Shown piece by piece: positions 1 to 9,849 of a stretch of 64,000 bases of DNA. The DNA lies in the NCBI GenBank assembly GCA_902788315.1, contig CADAJS010000008.1:87941-151940 (forward strand). The letters are read 5' to 3'. The notes under the pieces were generated by a model. That model was not told the DNA's origin. It saw only the letters and a program-made list of their open reading frames with translations, and searched no databases. Within the stretch, counting starts at the first letter, position 1; every line of letters starts with the position of its first letter. Position numbers and translations under genes: made by a program. This DNA comes from an uncultured Bacteroidales bacterium. Its GTDB lineage: Bacteria > Bacteroidota > Bacteroidia > Bacteroidales > Bacteroidaceae.

Positions 1-3000
1 CGGATAGACAGAAAGGAATCGCCGTGGATCAGCGATGCATTAATAGTAGAAAATGCCGCCCCACAATACTACGATGAAAGCCAATTAGGCAAGGTCAGCG
101 AGAGCAGCCTAACGGCCACCAAACTATACAGTTCAGTGCTGCTGGAATGGGAACTGGAAGATAACACCAAGCCTGTGGATTATTTCGAGGTGTACCGCAG
201 CATCCGCAGCGAGAATCAATTCGAGCGGATTGCCACCAACCTCTCTGACCTGCAGTATGAAGACAAGACCGTATCGCCCACCAAGGACTACGACTATTAT
301 GTCTGCTCCGTGACAGACTGCGAGGAACGCATCGTCACCAAGACCATTACCGTGCAGGGCGAATGCGTGCATACTGGCCGGGTAGAGGGCTACGTGCGTT
401 TTGCCGACGGCACGGGCATACCGGGCATCACCGTTGCCGTAGCGGCTGCCGAGGCAGGCGGCCCTGGGGAGGTGACCGCCACGACCGATGAGAGTGGGCA
501 CTTTGAAGTGGAGAACCTGGCATACTACGGAGGGAGCACAGGCACATACACCGTGTCTGTAACCGGCATCCCCAGCACCGACCTGCGTGACGACTGCGCC
601 GGCGGTCTTGCCGCCACCTTCACGGCCAATGCAGGTGGCAACCGGACGGTTGACATGTTATTCACCGTCACCAAGGGCTACCGCATCTCTGGCTACGTGA
701 TGTTTGACGGCACCAGCATTCCCGTCAAGGGTGTCAGCTTCACGATGGACGGCAATGAAGTGCGCACGGCGGATGGTCCTGTCGTGACCGACCATGAAGG
801 CAAGTTCTCGTTCTGGACGCTGCAGGGCCAGCATCAGATACAGGCCAAGAAGACAAATCACCGTTTTGGCGACAAAGCCACCTACACGGCCAATATCACC
901 GGGGACGTGGCTGGCCTCTACCTATACGACGAGACGCGTGTAACCCTCGTAGGTCGTGTGGCAGGCGGCAAGGACCAGGGCGACCTGCCTTTGGACAACT
1001 CCCTGTCGCGCAACAACCTGGGCGACAACCTGAAGATGGTGATGGAGCTGGAAGGCGACCACACCTCGTGGCTGGTCTATGACAACACCCGTCCTTCTCT
1101 GACCGAGCGTAATGAGGAGTTTAAGCATCGCGATGGCCAGCAGGCTAACCACAAGACCCGCATGCACACCACCCGCCACCGCATTGAGATATGGCCCGAC
1201 GCCATCACCGGCGAATACCGCGTGCTGCTGCCCCCTGTGGCCTGGAAGATTACGCAGATTACTGCCGAGGGCTATCCCACCCTGTTCCAAGAGGGTAAGA
1301 CGGGCGATGTGATAGACCTGACAGAGGCACTGACTGAGCACCGGGATACGGTAACAGGCCCATATATCGACCGTGACGGCAAAGCCATCGTTAATCCCGT
1401 CACCAAATATCATGCCCAGTACAACCGCATCTACCATGCTCCCGTGGAGTTGGCCTACAAGCAGCTTCAGATCGTTAAGGATACGCTTGACTACTTTGGC
1501 GAGAAAAACTATATGGCCCAGAACCTGGCCGGACAGAAGGCACAGGTGCCGTTAGCCTACAAGAAAAACGGCACCACCTGCTATGCCTTCGGACATCCCG
1601 TGTTCAATATTGACCGCAGCTATACGATTCAGCTTTCAGCACAGGAGACCTACTATTGGAACAACGACCGCCAATCCGACACAAGAGATGTGGTCTATCT
1701 ATCCGGCGGTAAAGTAACCATACAGAACCAGATGGTCAGTGCCACCCACCGTGAGGAGGTGACGCTTGACGACCAAGGACATGCTATTTATGAGTTGCGG
1801 GCAGCACAGACACCCTATATGCTTACGGGTGAGCAGGCCCTGCGCACCGTCAGCTTTACGTTAGAACAGGACGGCACAACCTTCGAGGCTGAGCCGCTGC
1901 GGGCGTATGTGTTAAACGTGTCTTATAAGCCCGGTGCCCGGGACATTCTGACCAGCGGTATCCCACGTCTTGTCGATATCCTGCGCGACCCGCCCGGCGG
2001 CACGTCATCAGCCAAAATCAGCAAGGGCTCTACGCTGAAGTATGCCTACCAAATGGATATGAAGTGGTCTGGAGGAGCCAGTATGAATTTCACCTTTGGT
2101 ACTGGTTATACCAGCTATACCGGTATATGGGCAGGTTTTGGAGGAGGCATGACAACGACCTATCCTACCTCATCAGGAGTCAGGATTCCTCTTAGCCTTG
2201 ATATTATATTCTCCGGCAGTGGACAACGTGCCTTTTCCTACACCATCACCACAACCGAGGACATTTCCACCAGCAGTTCACCGCTGATGGTGGGTGCCGA
2301 TGCCGACGTGTATATCGGTCTCGAGACCAACACTATTGTAAGGCCCGCCGTAGCCATCCGAGCCCTGCCTGACAGTATGTTCAATCAGCTGAAAGGTGAA
2401 CTGGAGGCTGGCCGCATGGTGGAGATAGCCCGTGGTAAGGACCAGAACGACCACATAGTGCATCTGGTGCGCGATGAGATTGTGGCATACGGCGACGTAG
2501 TCACTTCTGTGTTCCATCACTCACAGCAGTACATCATCAAGCAACTCATTCCTGAACTGGTGGAGCAATGCCAGTCCATGCTGTTTACTGGTACGAAGGA
2601 AGAGGCTCAGGCAGCGGCAAATGCTAAAAACGAACCCGTCTATATGTTGAAAGATCCTAATGCGTCCCCCACGCAGGTTACCAATGATTACATCAATCCT
2701 AATTCTTATTGGCATGAAGTTAATCCAGTTTATGAGATAATCTATCCCAGCAACTGGGATACTGATAAGCAAAACAATTATTCGGATAGGCTACGCTACC
2801 ATCTTATATGCATTAATGAATGGATTCATTTTATTGTTAGAAACGAGGTGGAGAAACTGAATGCTACGGAACTGGTTAAAAACTTTGACGTGGACGGTGG
2901 TTCCACCACTAACTATACTGAAGACTTTAGCAGTGCCTATAGCTATAGCTCAATGACAAAATGGCCCTTAGGAATCACCAGTGCTACAGATGGATTTTTT

Positions 3001-6000
3001 GGTAATAGTGAAGACCTCGTACAAATATTAGGCACGTTAGCACCGATATTCAGTAAGTTGGTAGGGTCATATGGCCATAAGGGGAATGATATAGAAGGAA
3101 GTGCTACGGGATTGGATAATAATGGACACGATTATGCGGCAGATGATGCTGGTAATCGAACTCAAGGTACAATATATGAGCATAAATTTCCTTTCGTCAA
3201 TTTCTCTTTCTCAATCTCTCCTGTTGGGTCATACGATGTAACGCCAGTCCATTCTGAATCACACCAGTTCAACCGTCGTGAGAGTTTCAGCATCAGCATG
3301 GACCCAATGAGCCATATTGACTTTGATGTCTATCGTGTCAAGACTTTTGCTGATGAAAAGTATAGCTCAAGGGTTGACGATAAGCGTACCACTCTGCAAC
3401 TGATGGATGTGTTCACCAACGACAACTTCCTGAAACAGGTGGACTACGACCAAGAGTATCTGGACCGCCACTTCAAAACAGAGGATTGGCAGTATGCCCG
3501 CAGCTTCGTCTATCGCACCCGTGGCGGCGCCACCTGCCGTCCCTATGAGGGAGAGCGCAAGACCATCTTCTATCAACCTGGTACGGTGCTTGACCAGGCC
3601 ACCAAGCGCATTGAGAACCCCATCATCAAGATGGACAAGCAGAGCGTGAGCGGCGTGCCCTACGGTGAGCCGGCCCGCTTCAAGATTTACTTGACCAACG
3701 AGAGTCAACAGCCTGAGGCCGCCTACAGCTACTTCGGTCTGTATATGAACGAACAGTCGAACACCCAGGGAGCCAAACTGATGCTCGACGGCATGCCGCT
3801 TACCGGCGACCTGCGCACGGTGAAGGTGGTGCCCGGCGAGGTGACTGAGAAGACCCTTGAGGTGTATGCCAGCGAGGACTTCGACTATGAGAACCTGCGC
3901 ATCGGCATCCGCTCGTTAGGCGATAGCCGCACATTCCAGGAGGCACAGTTCAGCGTACACTTCTTGCATACGGCAGGCACGATAGCCATATCCAGTCCCG
4001 GCGACAAATGGATTATGAACACCGATGCGCCCACCGACTCTCGCGGCTACTACATGCCGGTCTGCATCAGCGGCTACGACAGGAACCAGAAGAACTTTGA
4101 CCACATAGAGTTCCAGTATAAGGAGAGCACACGTGGCGATGACTACTGGACCAACCTCTGCGCCTTCTATGCCAACGACTCACTCATGGCACTGGCCAGC
4201 GGCACCAAGGCCAAGATACCCGAAAACGGATACATCACCACCTCATTCTATGGTGAGGGCTTGGAGATGGAGAAGGCATACGACCTGCGGGCCGTGCTCT
4301 TTGTACGTAACGGCAGCGAATACCTGACCTCGTCGTCGAAGGTGCTATCGGGCATCAAGGACACTCGCCGCCCGCGACTGTTCGGGCAGCCTGAGCCCAA
4401 GAACGGCATCCTGGGAGCCGGCGATGACATCACCTTCAACTTCTCGGAGGCCATTGAGCATAACTACCTGAGCGGCATCACCAACTTCGAGGTGGTGGGC
4501 GAGACCAACGAGACCAGCATCCAGGAGGAGACAGCGCTCCTGTTCAGTGGCACGGGCTATGCCGAGAGCGAGGCACGCCGCAACTTCGCCGACAAGAACA
4601 TCAGCGTGGAGATGCTCATCCGGCCTGACGACACAGGCCAGGACATGCCGCTCTTTGCCCACGGCACCACCGCCACCGAGGGCTACGGTCTGGAACTGTG
4701 GCTCACGGCAGAGCGCAAGCTGAAAGCTGTAGTGAAGTCAACAGCCAACAATATTGACGCGACATATACCAGCGAGACGGCCATCGGCTCGGCTGGCTTC
4801 CAGCATGTAGCTATGGTATTGGATAACGACAAAAAGCAACTGCGACTCTACAACAACACCCTGATAGGTCAGTTTGATAACGTCAGCTATGGCGGCAGCG
4901 GCACCCTCATCTTCGGTGCAACAGCCAAGAGTGGCGACGGCAAACGTCAGTATTACGCTGGCCGCATGCTGGAGAGCCGTGTGTGGAACCGCGCTATGGA
5001 CGCCACACTCTTTGCCAATTATGGCATGCAGCACCTGACGGGCTACGAGATGGGACTCATTGACTACTATCCCATGGACGAAGGCGATGGCGACAATGCC
5101 GAGGACAAGGCACAGGGCGCACACCTGAAGCTGAACGGTGCCACATGGGCACTGCCACGAGGCATGTCGCTATACATGGACGGCACCAGGACCTCCGAAG
5201 TGGACGGCCGACAGATGAAGGGCTTGAAGCTGAAGAACAAATACATGAACCGTACTGCTGAGGCCGACTACACGCTGATGTTCTGGTTCAAGACCGGCCA
5301 GCAGGACGGAACGCTCGTCAGCAACGGCAAGGGTACCAGAAACGAGAACAACGCCCTCAATAGTTTCTTCATCGGATTTGAGGACAAAACACTGAAATAC
5401 CGCACCAACGGTCAGGAGTACGCATTAGGCGACAGTTGCTGCGACAACAGCTGGCACCACTACGCCATGACCGTGGACCGTGCGCACAACACCGCCAACA
5501 TCTACGTGGACCGCGTGCTGCGCCAGACCTTCCGCACCGACAGCTTAGGCGGCATGACGGGCGACAACTTCTTCCTGGGCAACAAAGTGTGGATAGACGG
5601 TGAGACGCTCCGTGAGGACAATCCGCTGACGGGCTATATCGACGAGGTGGGTGTCTTTGCACAGGCACTGCCCCACGACCTCATCAAGCGCTACAGCACC
5701 AAGGCACCGTTGGGCACGGAGAAGGGACTCATCACCTACCTGAGCTTCAGCCAGCAGGAGCGCGACCCGCAGAACCAGATTGTGCTGGAGCCATGCGTCG
5801 TGAACAAGGTGATACATACCGACATGGACGGCAACATGACCGATGAGCGCGACACCGTGTTCTATGAGAACGAGGCCCTGCTGCTGGCACGTGTGGATAA
5901 GAGCGTGGGCGCACCGGTGCAGCTGTTCAAGGAACTCAAGAACCTGAACTTCGACTTCGTGGGCCGCGACAACCAACTGATGGTGAACATCAACGAACAC

Positions 6001-7773
6001 GAAAGTCGCATCAACAAGCGTAACCTGTACGTCACCGTGACGGACATTCCCGACATGAACGGCAACTACATGGCATCGCCTTATACGGCCACCTTCTTCG
6101 TGGACCGCAACCCGCTGCGCTGGAGCGCGAAGACCATACGCCGGCAGTGGATGAGCGGCGAGACGCAGGAGATAGAGCTGCGCATACAGAACACGATGGG
6201 GCGTCAGCATACCTACACCATCGAGAACATGCCGCGATGGATGACCGCCAGCAAGACCACCGACATCATAGAGCCGCAGGCCGAGGACGTGGTGGTGCTG
6301 ACCGTAGGCCCCGACCTGAACGTGGGCAGCTACGACGAGATTATCTACCTGACGGATGAAAATGGACTGGCCGAGCCCCTGACGCTCTACTTCACCGTTG
6401 AGGGCGAAGCACCGCAGTGGGCCGTCAGCCAAGAGCTCAAGAAGATGTCGATGAGCATCACCGGCGTGGTGAAAATGGATGATGCCATCCTCACCGACAC
6501 CCGCGACATCGTGGCAGCGTTCGACGACACTGGAAAATGCTTGGGCACCGGACACATTGAATATTCCGACAGGACTGACCAGGCGTTGCTCTATCTCACC
6601 ATCTATGGTGACAATACCACCGCCGAAAAGTGTCCTTTACTGACCTTCCGTCTGTGGCACTACAACACTGGCAAGACGATGGTACTCAGTACGCCTGAAC
6701 AGATCAAATTCCAAAAGGACACCTACGTGGGAACCGTCAAGAATCCTGTAGTCATGACAGCCACCGGTGCTTACATCCAGAGTTTCCACTTGGAGCCGGG
6801 CTGGAACTGGATTTCATTCAATGTCTATGACAAAAATCTGATGGATGTGGCTGGTAATGAATGGGTGCCTGCATTCCCATGGGCCAATGGAGATATTATC
6901 ACTTCAGATAATATGACTCTTTCCTTTAGCAACGGGAAATGGAATGTGTCACCATCCAATAATATTGACCCACAATACACCTCGCTGTTGTATCGTGTAT
7001 TCGTAAATAAGGCCATCGATACAGAAGTAACAGGCCAAGCGCTGAAAACTGAAGAACAGCGAACGATCACTGTAAAGAAAGGCTGGAACGGCATAGGCTA
7101 TACACCCATGACCAACCTGCCCGTGAGCACAGCACTGGCCGACTACTGGAGCAATGCCTCTGACGGCGACATCATCAAGAGCCAGCATGAGTTTGCCATA
7201 TTCACCGAGGGCGCCAACGGCACAGGTGAATGGACGGGTTCACTGCGCTACATGAAGCCGGGCGAGGGCTATATGCTATACCGTCAAAATACCGATACGG
7301 TAACTTTCCGTTATCCTTACGTAGAGCCGGGAGCGACTATCGGAGGCAGTGCCACAATGGCACCACGGCACGCCCAGCCTTTCAGCACCACGATGACGTT
7401 GGTGGCCCGGACTGCCGACCTGGAACTGCAGGAGGGCGACCGCCTTGTGGCATATTGCGGCGGAGAGAAATGCGGTGAAGCCACAGTTAAAGACTCCCTG
7501 TTCTTTATGAGCATAAACGAGGATATTGAGGCACCTGTGGCATTTGCCATTGAGCGGCAAGGTGATATCATTGCAGTTGCAAATGAGACAATGACCTACA
7601 TTCCCGATGCCAACAGCGGCACACCGCAGCAGCCCACGCAGTTGCATTTTGTCAACGATAACACCACACCGGCTGATGACGGTTGGTACAGCATCTATGG
7701 CTATAAGCTAAACGGTAAGCCTCTGAATAAAGGTATCTATATAAATAACGGTAAAAAGCGGATTATCAAATGA
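1..7773 (+). CDS. Giant surface protein with LamG domains and C-terminal sorting tail (5' partial)
   Basis: The reading frame is open from base 1, so the gene starts outside the window; an internal GTG at 136 is not the real start. The visible part is 2590 residues. In order: a fibronectin-III-like stretch (about 45-107), two carboxypeptidase-regulatory-like beta domains (about 125-190 and 227-280, with the G.V...dG.pi.gv pattern), a long unassigned middle, two LamG/concanavalin-like domains (about 1510-1715 and 1720-1900, the second with the W-H-H-Y-A-M core strand), further beta domains, and a tail reading SIYGYKLNGKPLNKGIYI then a basic NGKK end. That tail resembles type IX secretion sorting domains of Bacteroidota. 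Likely an exported, surface-attached glycan- or protein-binding adhesin. It overlaps the next gene by 4 bp, so the two are translationally coupled. The ligand is unknown. Confidence 0.8.
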   Translation, partial: RIDRKESPWISDALIVENAAPQYYDESQLGKVSESSLTATKLYSSVLLEWELEDNTKPVDYFEVYRSIRSENQFERIATNLSDLQYEDKTVSPTKDYDYYVCSVTDCEERIVTKTITVQGECVHTGRVEGYVRFADGTGIPGITVAVAAAEAGGPGEVTATTDESGHFEVENLAYYGGSTGTYTVSVTGIPSTDLRDDCAGGLAATFTANAGGNRTVDMLFTVTKGYRISGYVMFDGTSIPVKGVSFTMDGNEVRTADGPVVTDHEGKFSFWTLQGQHQIQAKKTNHRFGDKATYTANITGDVAGLYLYDETRVTLVGRVAGGKDQGDLPLDNSLSRNNLGDNLKMVMELEGDHTSWLVYDNTRPSLTERNEEFKHRDGQQANHKTRMHTTRHRIEIWPDAITGEYRVLLPPVAWKITQITAEGYPTLFQEGKTGDVIDLTEALTEHRDTVTGPYIDRDGKAIVNPVTKYHAQYNRIYHAPVELAYKQLQIVKDTLDYFGEKNYMAQNLAGQKAQVPLAYKKNGTTCYAFGHPVFNIDRSYTIQLSAQETYYWNNDRQSDTRDVVYLSGGKVTIQNQMVSATHREEVTLDDQGHAIYELRAAQTPYMLTGEQALRTVSFTLEQDGTTFEAEPLRAYVLNVSYKPGARDILTSGIPRLVDILRDPPGGTSSAKISKGSTLKYAYQMDMKWSGGASMNFTFGTGYTSYTGIWAGFGGGMTTTYPTSSGVRIPLSLDIIFSGSGQRAFSYTITTTEDISTSSSPLMVGADADVYIGLETNTIVRPAVAIRALPDSMFNQLKGELEAGRMVEIARGKDQNDHIVHLVRDEIVAYGDVVTSVFHHSQQYIIKQLIPELVEQCQSMLFTGTKEEAQAAANAKNEPVYMLKDPNASPTQVTNDYINPNSYWHEVNPVYEIIYPSNWDTDKQNNYSDRLRYHLICINEWIHFIVRNEVEKLNATELVKNFDVDGGSTTNYTEDFSSAYSYSSMTKWPLGITSATDGFFGNSEDLVQILGTLAPIFSKLVGSYGHKGNDIEGSATGLDNNGHDYAADDAGNRTQGTIYEHKFPFVNFSFSISPVGSYDVTPVHSESHQFNRRESFSISMDPMSHIDFDVYRVKTFADEKYSSRVDDKRTTLQLMDVFTNDNFLKQVDYDQEYLDRHFKTEDWQYARSFVYRTRGGATCRPYEGERKTIFYQPGTVLDQATKRIENPIIKMDKQSVSGVPYGEPARFKIYLTNESQQPEAAYSYFGLYMNEQSNTQGAKLMLDGMPLTGDLRTVKVVPGEVTEKTLEVYASEDFDYENLRIGIRSLGDSRTFQEAQFSVHFLHTAGTIAISSPGDKWIMNTDAPTDSRGYYMPVCISGYDRNQKNFDHIEFQYKESTRGDDYWTNLCAFYANDSLMALASGTKAKIPENGYITTSFYGEGLEMEKAYDLRAVLFVRNGSEYLTSSSKVLSGIKDTRRPRLFGQPEPKNGILGAGDDITFNFSEAIEHNYLSGITNFEVVGETNETSIQEETALLFSGTGYAESEARRNFADKNISVEMLIRPDDTGQDMPLFAHGTTATEGYGLELWLTAERKLKAVVKSTANNIDATYTSETAIGSAGFQHVAMVLDNDKKQLRLYNNTLIGQFDNVSYGGSGTLIFGATAKSGDGKRQYYAGRMLESRVWNRAMDATLFANYGMQHLTGYEMGLIDYYPMDEGDGDNAEDKAQGAHLKLNGATWALPRGMSLYMDGTRTSEVDGRQMKGLKLKNKYMNRTAEADYTLMFWFKTGQQDGTLVSNGKGTRNENNALNSFFIGFEDKTLKYRTNGQEYALGDSCCDNSWHHYAMTVDRAHNTANIYVDRVLRQTFRTDSLGGMTGDNFFLGNKVWIDGETLREDNPLTGYIDEVGVFAQALPHDLIKRYSTKAPLGTEKGLITYLSFSQQERDPQNQIVLEPCVVNKVIHTDMDGNMTDERDTVFYENEALLLARVDKSVGAPVQLFKELKNLNFDFVGRDNQLMVNINEHESRINKRNLYVTVTDIPDMNGNYMASPYTATFFVDRNPLRWSAKTIRRQWMSGETQEIELRIQNTMGRQHTYTIENMPRWMTASKTTDIIEPQAEDVVVLTVGPDLNVGSYDEIIYLTDENGLAEPLTLYFTVEGEAPQWAVSQELKKMSMSITGVVKMDDAILTDTRDIVAAFDDTGKCLGTGHIEYSDRTDQALLYLTIYGDNTTAEKCPLLTFRLWHYNTGKTMVLSTPEQIKFQKDTYVGTVKNPVVMTATGAYIQSFHLEPGWNWISFNVYDKNLMDVAGNEWVPAFPWANGDIITSDNMTLSFSNGKWNVSPSNNIDPQYTSLLYRVFVNKAIDTEVTGQALKTEEQRTITVKKGWNGIGYTPMTNLPVSTALADYWSNASDGDIIKSQHEFAIFTEGANGTGEWTGSLRYMKPGEGYMLYRQNTDTVTFRYPYVEPGATIGGSATMAPRHAQPFSTTMTLVARTADLELQEGDRLVAYCGGEKCGEATVKDSLFFMSINEDIEAPVAFAIERQGDIIAVANETMTYIPDANSGTPQQPTQLHFVNDNTTPADDGWYSIYGYKLNGKPLNKGIYINNGKKRIIK

Positions 7774-8540
7774 AAGCAATATCAAAGATTATGTTACTGA
7801 TGGCAGCCCTCACCACGGCGTGGGGCTGCTCATCGGACGATGAAGAGATGAATGGCTCAAACGCCACCTTCAGTGCCGGCGAGAAGCCATGTTGGACAGT
7901 CAACCTGACAGGCCATGAAGGCAGACCCGACTGGACGATGCCCGATCCTGCCGGGTATGAGAGTGATATGTTCCTGTTGGTGCGCCTGCAGGATGAGTTG
8001 GCGGCATCATCGAGCGATGACGACTGCATGGCCGTTCTCATAGACGGCGAGTGCCGAGGGCTGACCCAGGTGCGCAACACGGCCGATGAGGGAGTCTATT
8101 ATTATCTGCTTAAGATTCATGGCAACAATGCCGACCTGCGGGCACCGCTCACCCTGAGCTATTACAGTGCACAGTTGAAACAGCTGTTTACCCTGCCCGC
8201 CATCGACGTTTTCGTGCCGGAGCGCACTCGAGGCTTCGACAGCGACTATGTGCCGCCTCTGCTCGACGGCTGTGCCAAATATCCCGTGCAACAACCGCTC
8301 ACGGTGACACTCAAACCCTCAACTCCATTGAACATCACGCCTGATGATGAGGTAGCAGTCTTCGTGGGCGATGAATGTCGCGGAGCCGGACAGTTGGGCA
8401 CATCATTCACCGTATTTGCCCGCGATGAAGGAGATGTGATGCAGGTGCGCTACTACAGCGCCAGAAAGGGTGGCATCTATTCCTTTGCCAAAACCATCAC
8501 AGTATTACAGCAACAAATAAACTATCAAATGGATTTATAA
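7770..8540 (+). CDS. Surface lipoprotein, unknown function
   Basis: A 256-residue protein with a lipoprotein signal peptide: a hydrophobic stretch ending TAWGC, then SSDDEE. The acidic run right after the lipidated Cys fits the surface-export signal of Bacteroidota lipoproteins. The ATG overlaps the stop of the giant LamG gene (ATGA). Two halves share a repeated pattern (D-D-...-V-F/L-I-D-G/V-G-D-E-C-R-G, about residues 85-95 and 190-205), so it looks like two copies of one beta domain; the same VAAFDDTGKCLG-type pattern occurs near the C-terminus of the giant protein. It may be a surface partner of that protein. I do not recognise a named family. Confidence 0.75.
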   Translation: MKAISKIMLLMAALTTAWGCSSDDEEMNGSNATFSAGEKPCWTVNLTGHEGRPDWTMPDPAGYESDMFLLVRLQDELAASSSDDDCMAVLIDGECRGLTQVRNTADEGVYYYLLKIHGNNADLRAPLTLSYYSAQLKQLFTLPAIDVFVPERTRGFDSDYVPPLLDGCAKYPVQQPLTVTLKPSTPLNITPDDEVAVFVGDECRGAGQLGTSFTVFARDEGDVMQVRYYSARKGGIYSFAKTITVLQQQINYQMDL

Positions 8541-8552
8541 ACTTTTTACAGA

Positions 8553-9107
8553 ATGAAAAAATTACTGATGGCCGCAGCGGCCTTAATGCTGCTGATGATG
8601 AGTGCCGCAGTGCTGACTGCATGCGGCAGCGACGATGACGACAACACAACGAACCCTGCAACGGACACCACGCCCGTAGCAGCCGTGATGGACTACAAAC
8701 TGACGGTGGGCGACGACATGCTGGGCGTGCTCAACCTCACCGTCGAATACTACGATGCTGACGGCAAGGTGCAGACCGAGGTACTGACCGCCAAGGAATG
8801 GAAAAAGAGCGTCAGGGCCAAACTGCCCACTACCCTCGGTGCACGACTGAAGGTGCAACTGAAGGACGGTATCGACCTCGCCGCCATCGAGACGTTCACC
8901 GCCGCCTACGGCTACAGCTACAACGGCTATGCCGTGAGCGCCACCGACAAGGTGGTTGGCAACGTGGTGAACCATGGCATCGAATCCACACTGGCTATGC
9001 AGGGCGACAAGATTCCCACCTGGCTCGAACGCCACACCGACGGCATCGTGAAGTTCCTCTACGCCTTCGCTGCCAACGGCCAGGCCACCAGCAGCAGTTG
9101 GCAGTAA
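8553..9107 (+). CDS. Small lipoprotein, paralogue of two in the convergent operon
   Basis: A 184-residue lipoprotein: signal peptide ending LTACGS followed by DDDDN, an acidic surface-export signal. It starts 12 bp after the previous stop, so it is probably the last gene of the plus-strand operon. The middle has the pattern Y.DA.GK......T..EWKK......LP..LGA....LK (about residues 69-110). The same pattern is in the products at 13380-14009 and 14041-14628 on the other strand (EWRK and EWKK, then LP..L), and a P-x-W-L-x-x-H motif corresponds to their W-C-x-x-x-x. The shared family links this operon to the convergent one. Function unknown. Confidence 0.75.
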   Translation: MKKLLMAAAALMLLMMSAAVLTACGSDDDDNTTNPATDTTPVAAVMDYKLTVGDDMLGVLNLTVEYYDADGKVQTEVLTAKEWKKSVRAKLPTTLGARLKVQLKDGIDLAAIETFTAAYGYSYNGYAVSATDKVVGNVVNHGIESTLAMQGDKIPTWLERHTDGIVKFLYAFAANGQATSSSWQ

Positions 9108-9310
9108 AACCAGAGCGTGAAAGAAGTATGAGCATGTCGAACCCCATAGACAGTGGACAGCCTCCGCCTGCCGACATTCGGGGTAACCCCGTGGAGACGT
9201 TCCCAACGATGAAAAGAAGGCCGACACACCCTGTGGAGGGGTTCCCGACGTCGTCGGGAACCTCTACCCCCCGGGGGATGCCATTCGGATTTAACCCATA
9301 ATCAATGAAG

Positions 9311-9345
9311 AAGTAGCGGCGTTCAATTCCAGAGTGTCGCTACTT
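9311..9345. terminator. Stem-loop, possible bidirectional terminator
   Basis: Arms AAGTAGCG (9311-9318) and CGCTACTT (9338-9345) form an 8-bp perfect stem with a 19-nt loop, followed by a moderately T-rich stretch. It lies 200 bp past the 8553-9107 stop. There is no strong U tract, so termination is inferred. Confidence 0.4.
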
Positions 9346-9559
9346 TCATTTGAATATTAGTCTTTTCTATGTCATGTCCGAGTGCAGCCCGCTCGGCTCG
9401 GCGCTTCTTCCAGGATATATACGGTTGGTTGCTGCTGCTGCTTGACCGATTCGGGATAATAGCGTTTATTCAAGTTTCTGTTGTATATCGTGCCTGATTT
9501 TCAATCAGAAAACTGGGCGGCATATATGTCGGGATAAAAGATTTCGTCTTCAGACGGCC

Positions 9560-9625
9560 CGGGCCGTCCGGTTAGACGCCTCGGGCCGTCCGAATAGACG
9601 CCCCGGGCCGTCCAACCGTCCGCCC
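9560..9625. repeat. Three direct repeats with exact 22-bp period
   Basis: CGGGCCGTCC occurs at 9560, 9582 and 9604, exactly 22 bp apart. The first two units also share TAGACGCC. The first unit forms the right half of a perfect 16-bp palindrome (9553-9568, GACGGCCC then GGGCCGTC). Base composition is far more G+C-rich than the flanks. Confidence 0.7.
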
Positions 9626-9849
9626 CGAGGCTTTTTCCTTTCGGACCCGGCTCCATCTCCCTCCGCAGTCGGCTCCTCGTCCCTCCTCACCCGGCTCCAT
9701 CTTCGAGCGTAGTTCAGCCCGAAACGGACCATAGACTGTTATGCGCTAAGACGAGATTTCTTTGTGACCCTCCCGCTCAACGTCTTTTGCGTCGCTTGAC
9801 ACCTCAAGAACCTCACCCTCCCCCGAGATAAGCACCTGCCGCATCGAAA

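Larger units (their letters stand above)
9108..9849. other. 742-bp gap between convergent operons
   Basis: I see no convincing gene here. It holds an inverted repeat at 9237-9265 (arms GTTCCCGAC and GTCGGGAAC around GTC, extendable with one mismatch), a stem-loop at 9311-9345, a G+C-rich triple repeat at 9560-9625, and two segments (about 9445-9470 and 9731-9752) resembling the inverted-repeat region at 55873-55953. The gap probably serves as the shared terminator zone for both operons. Confidence 0.5.

Noticed and set aside
5545..6555. 336-codon minus-strand frame inside the giant protein gene
   Set aside because: His/Val-rich shadow translation with no signal or domain; plus-strand frame is continuous and domain-rich.
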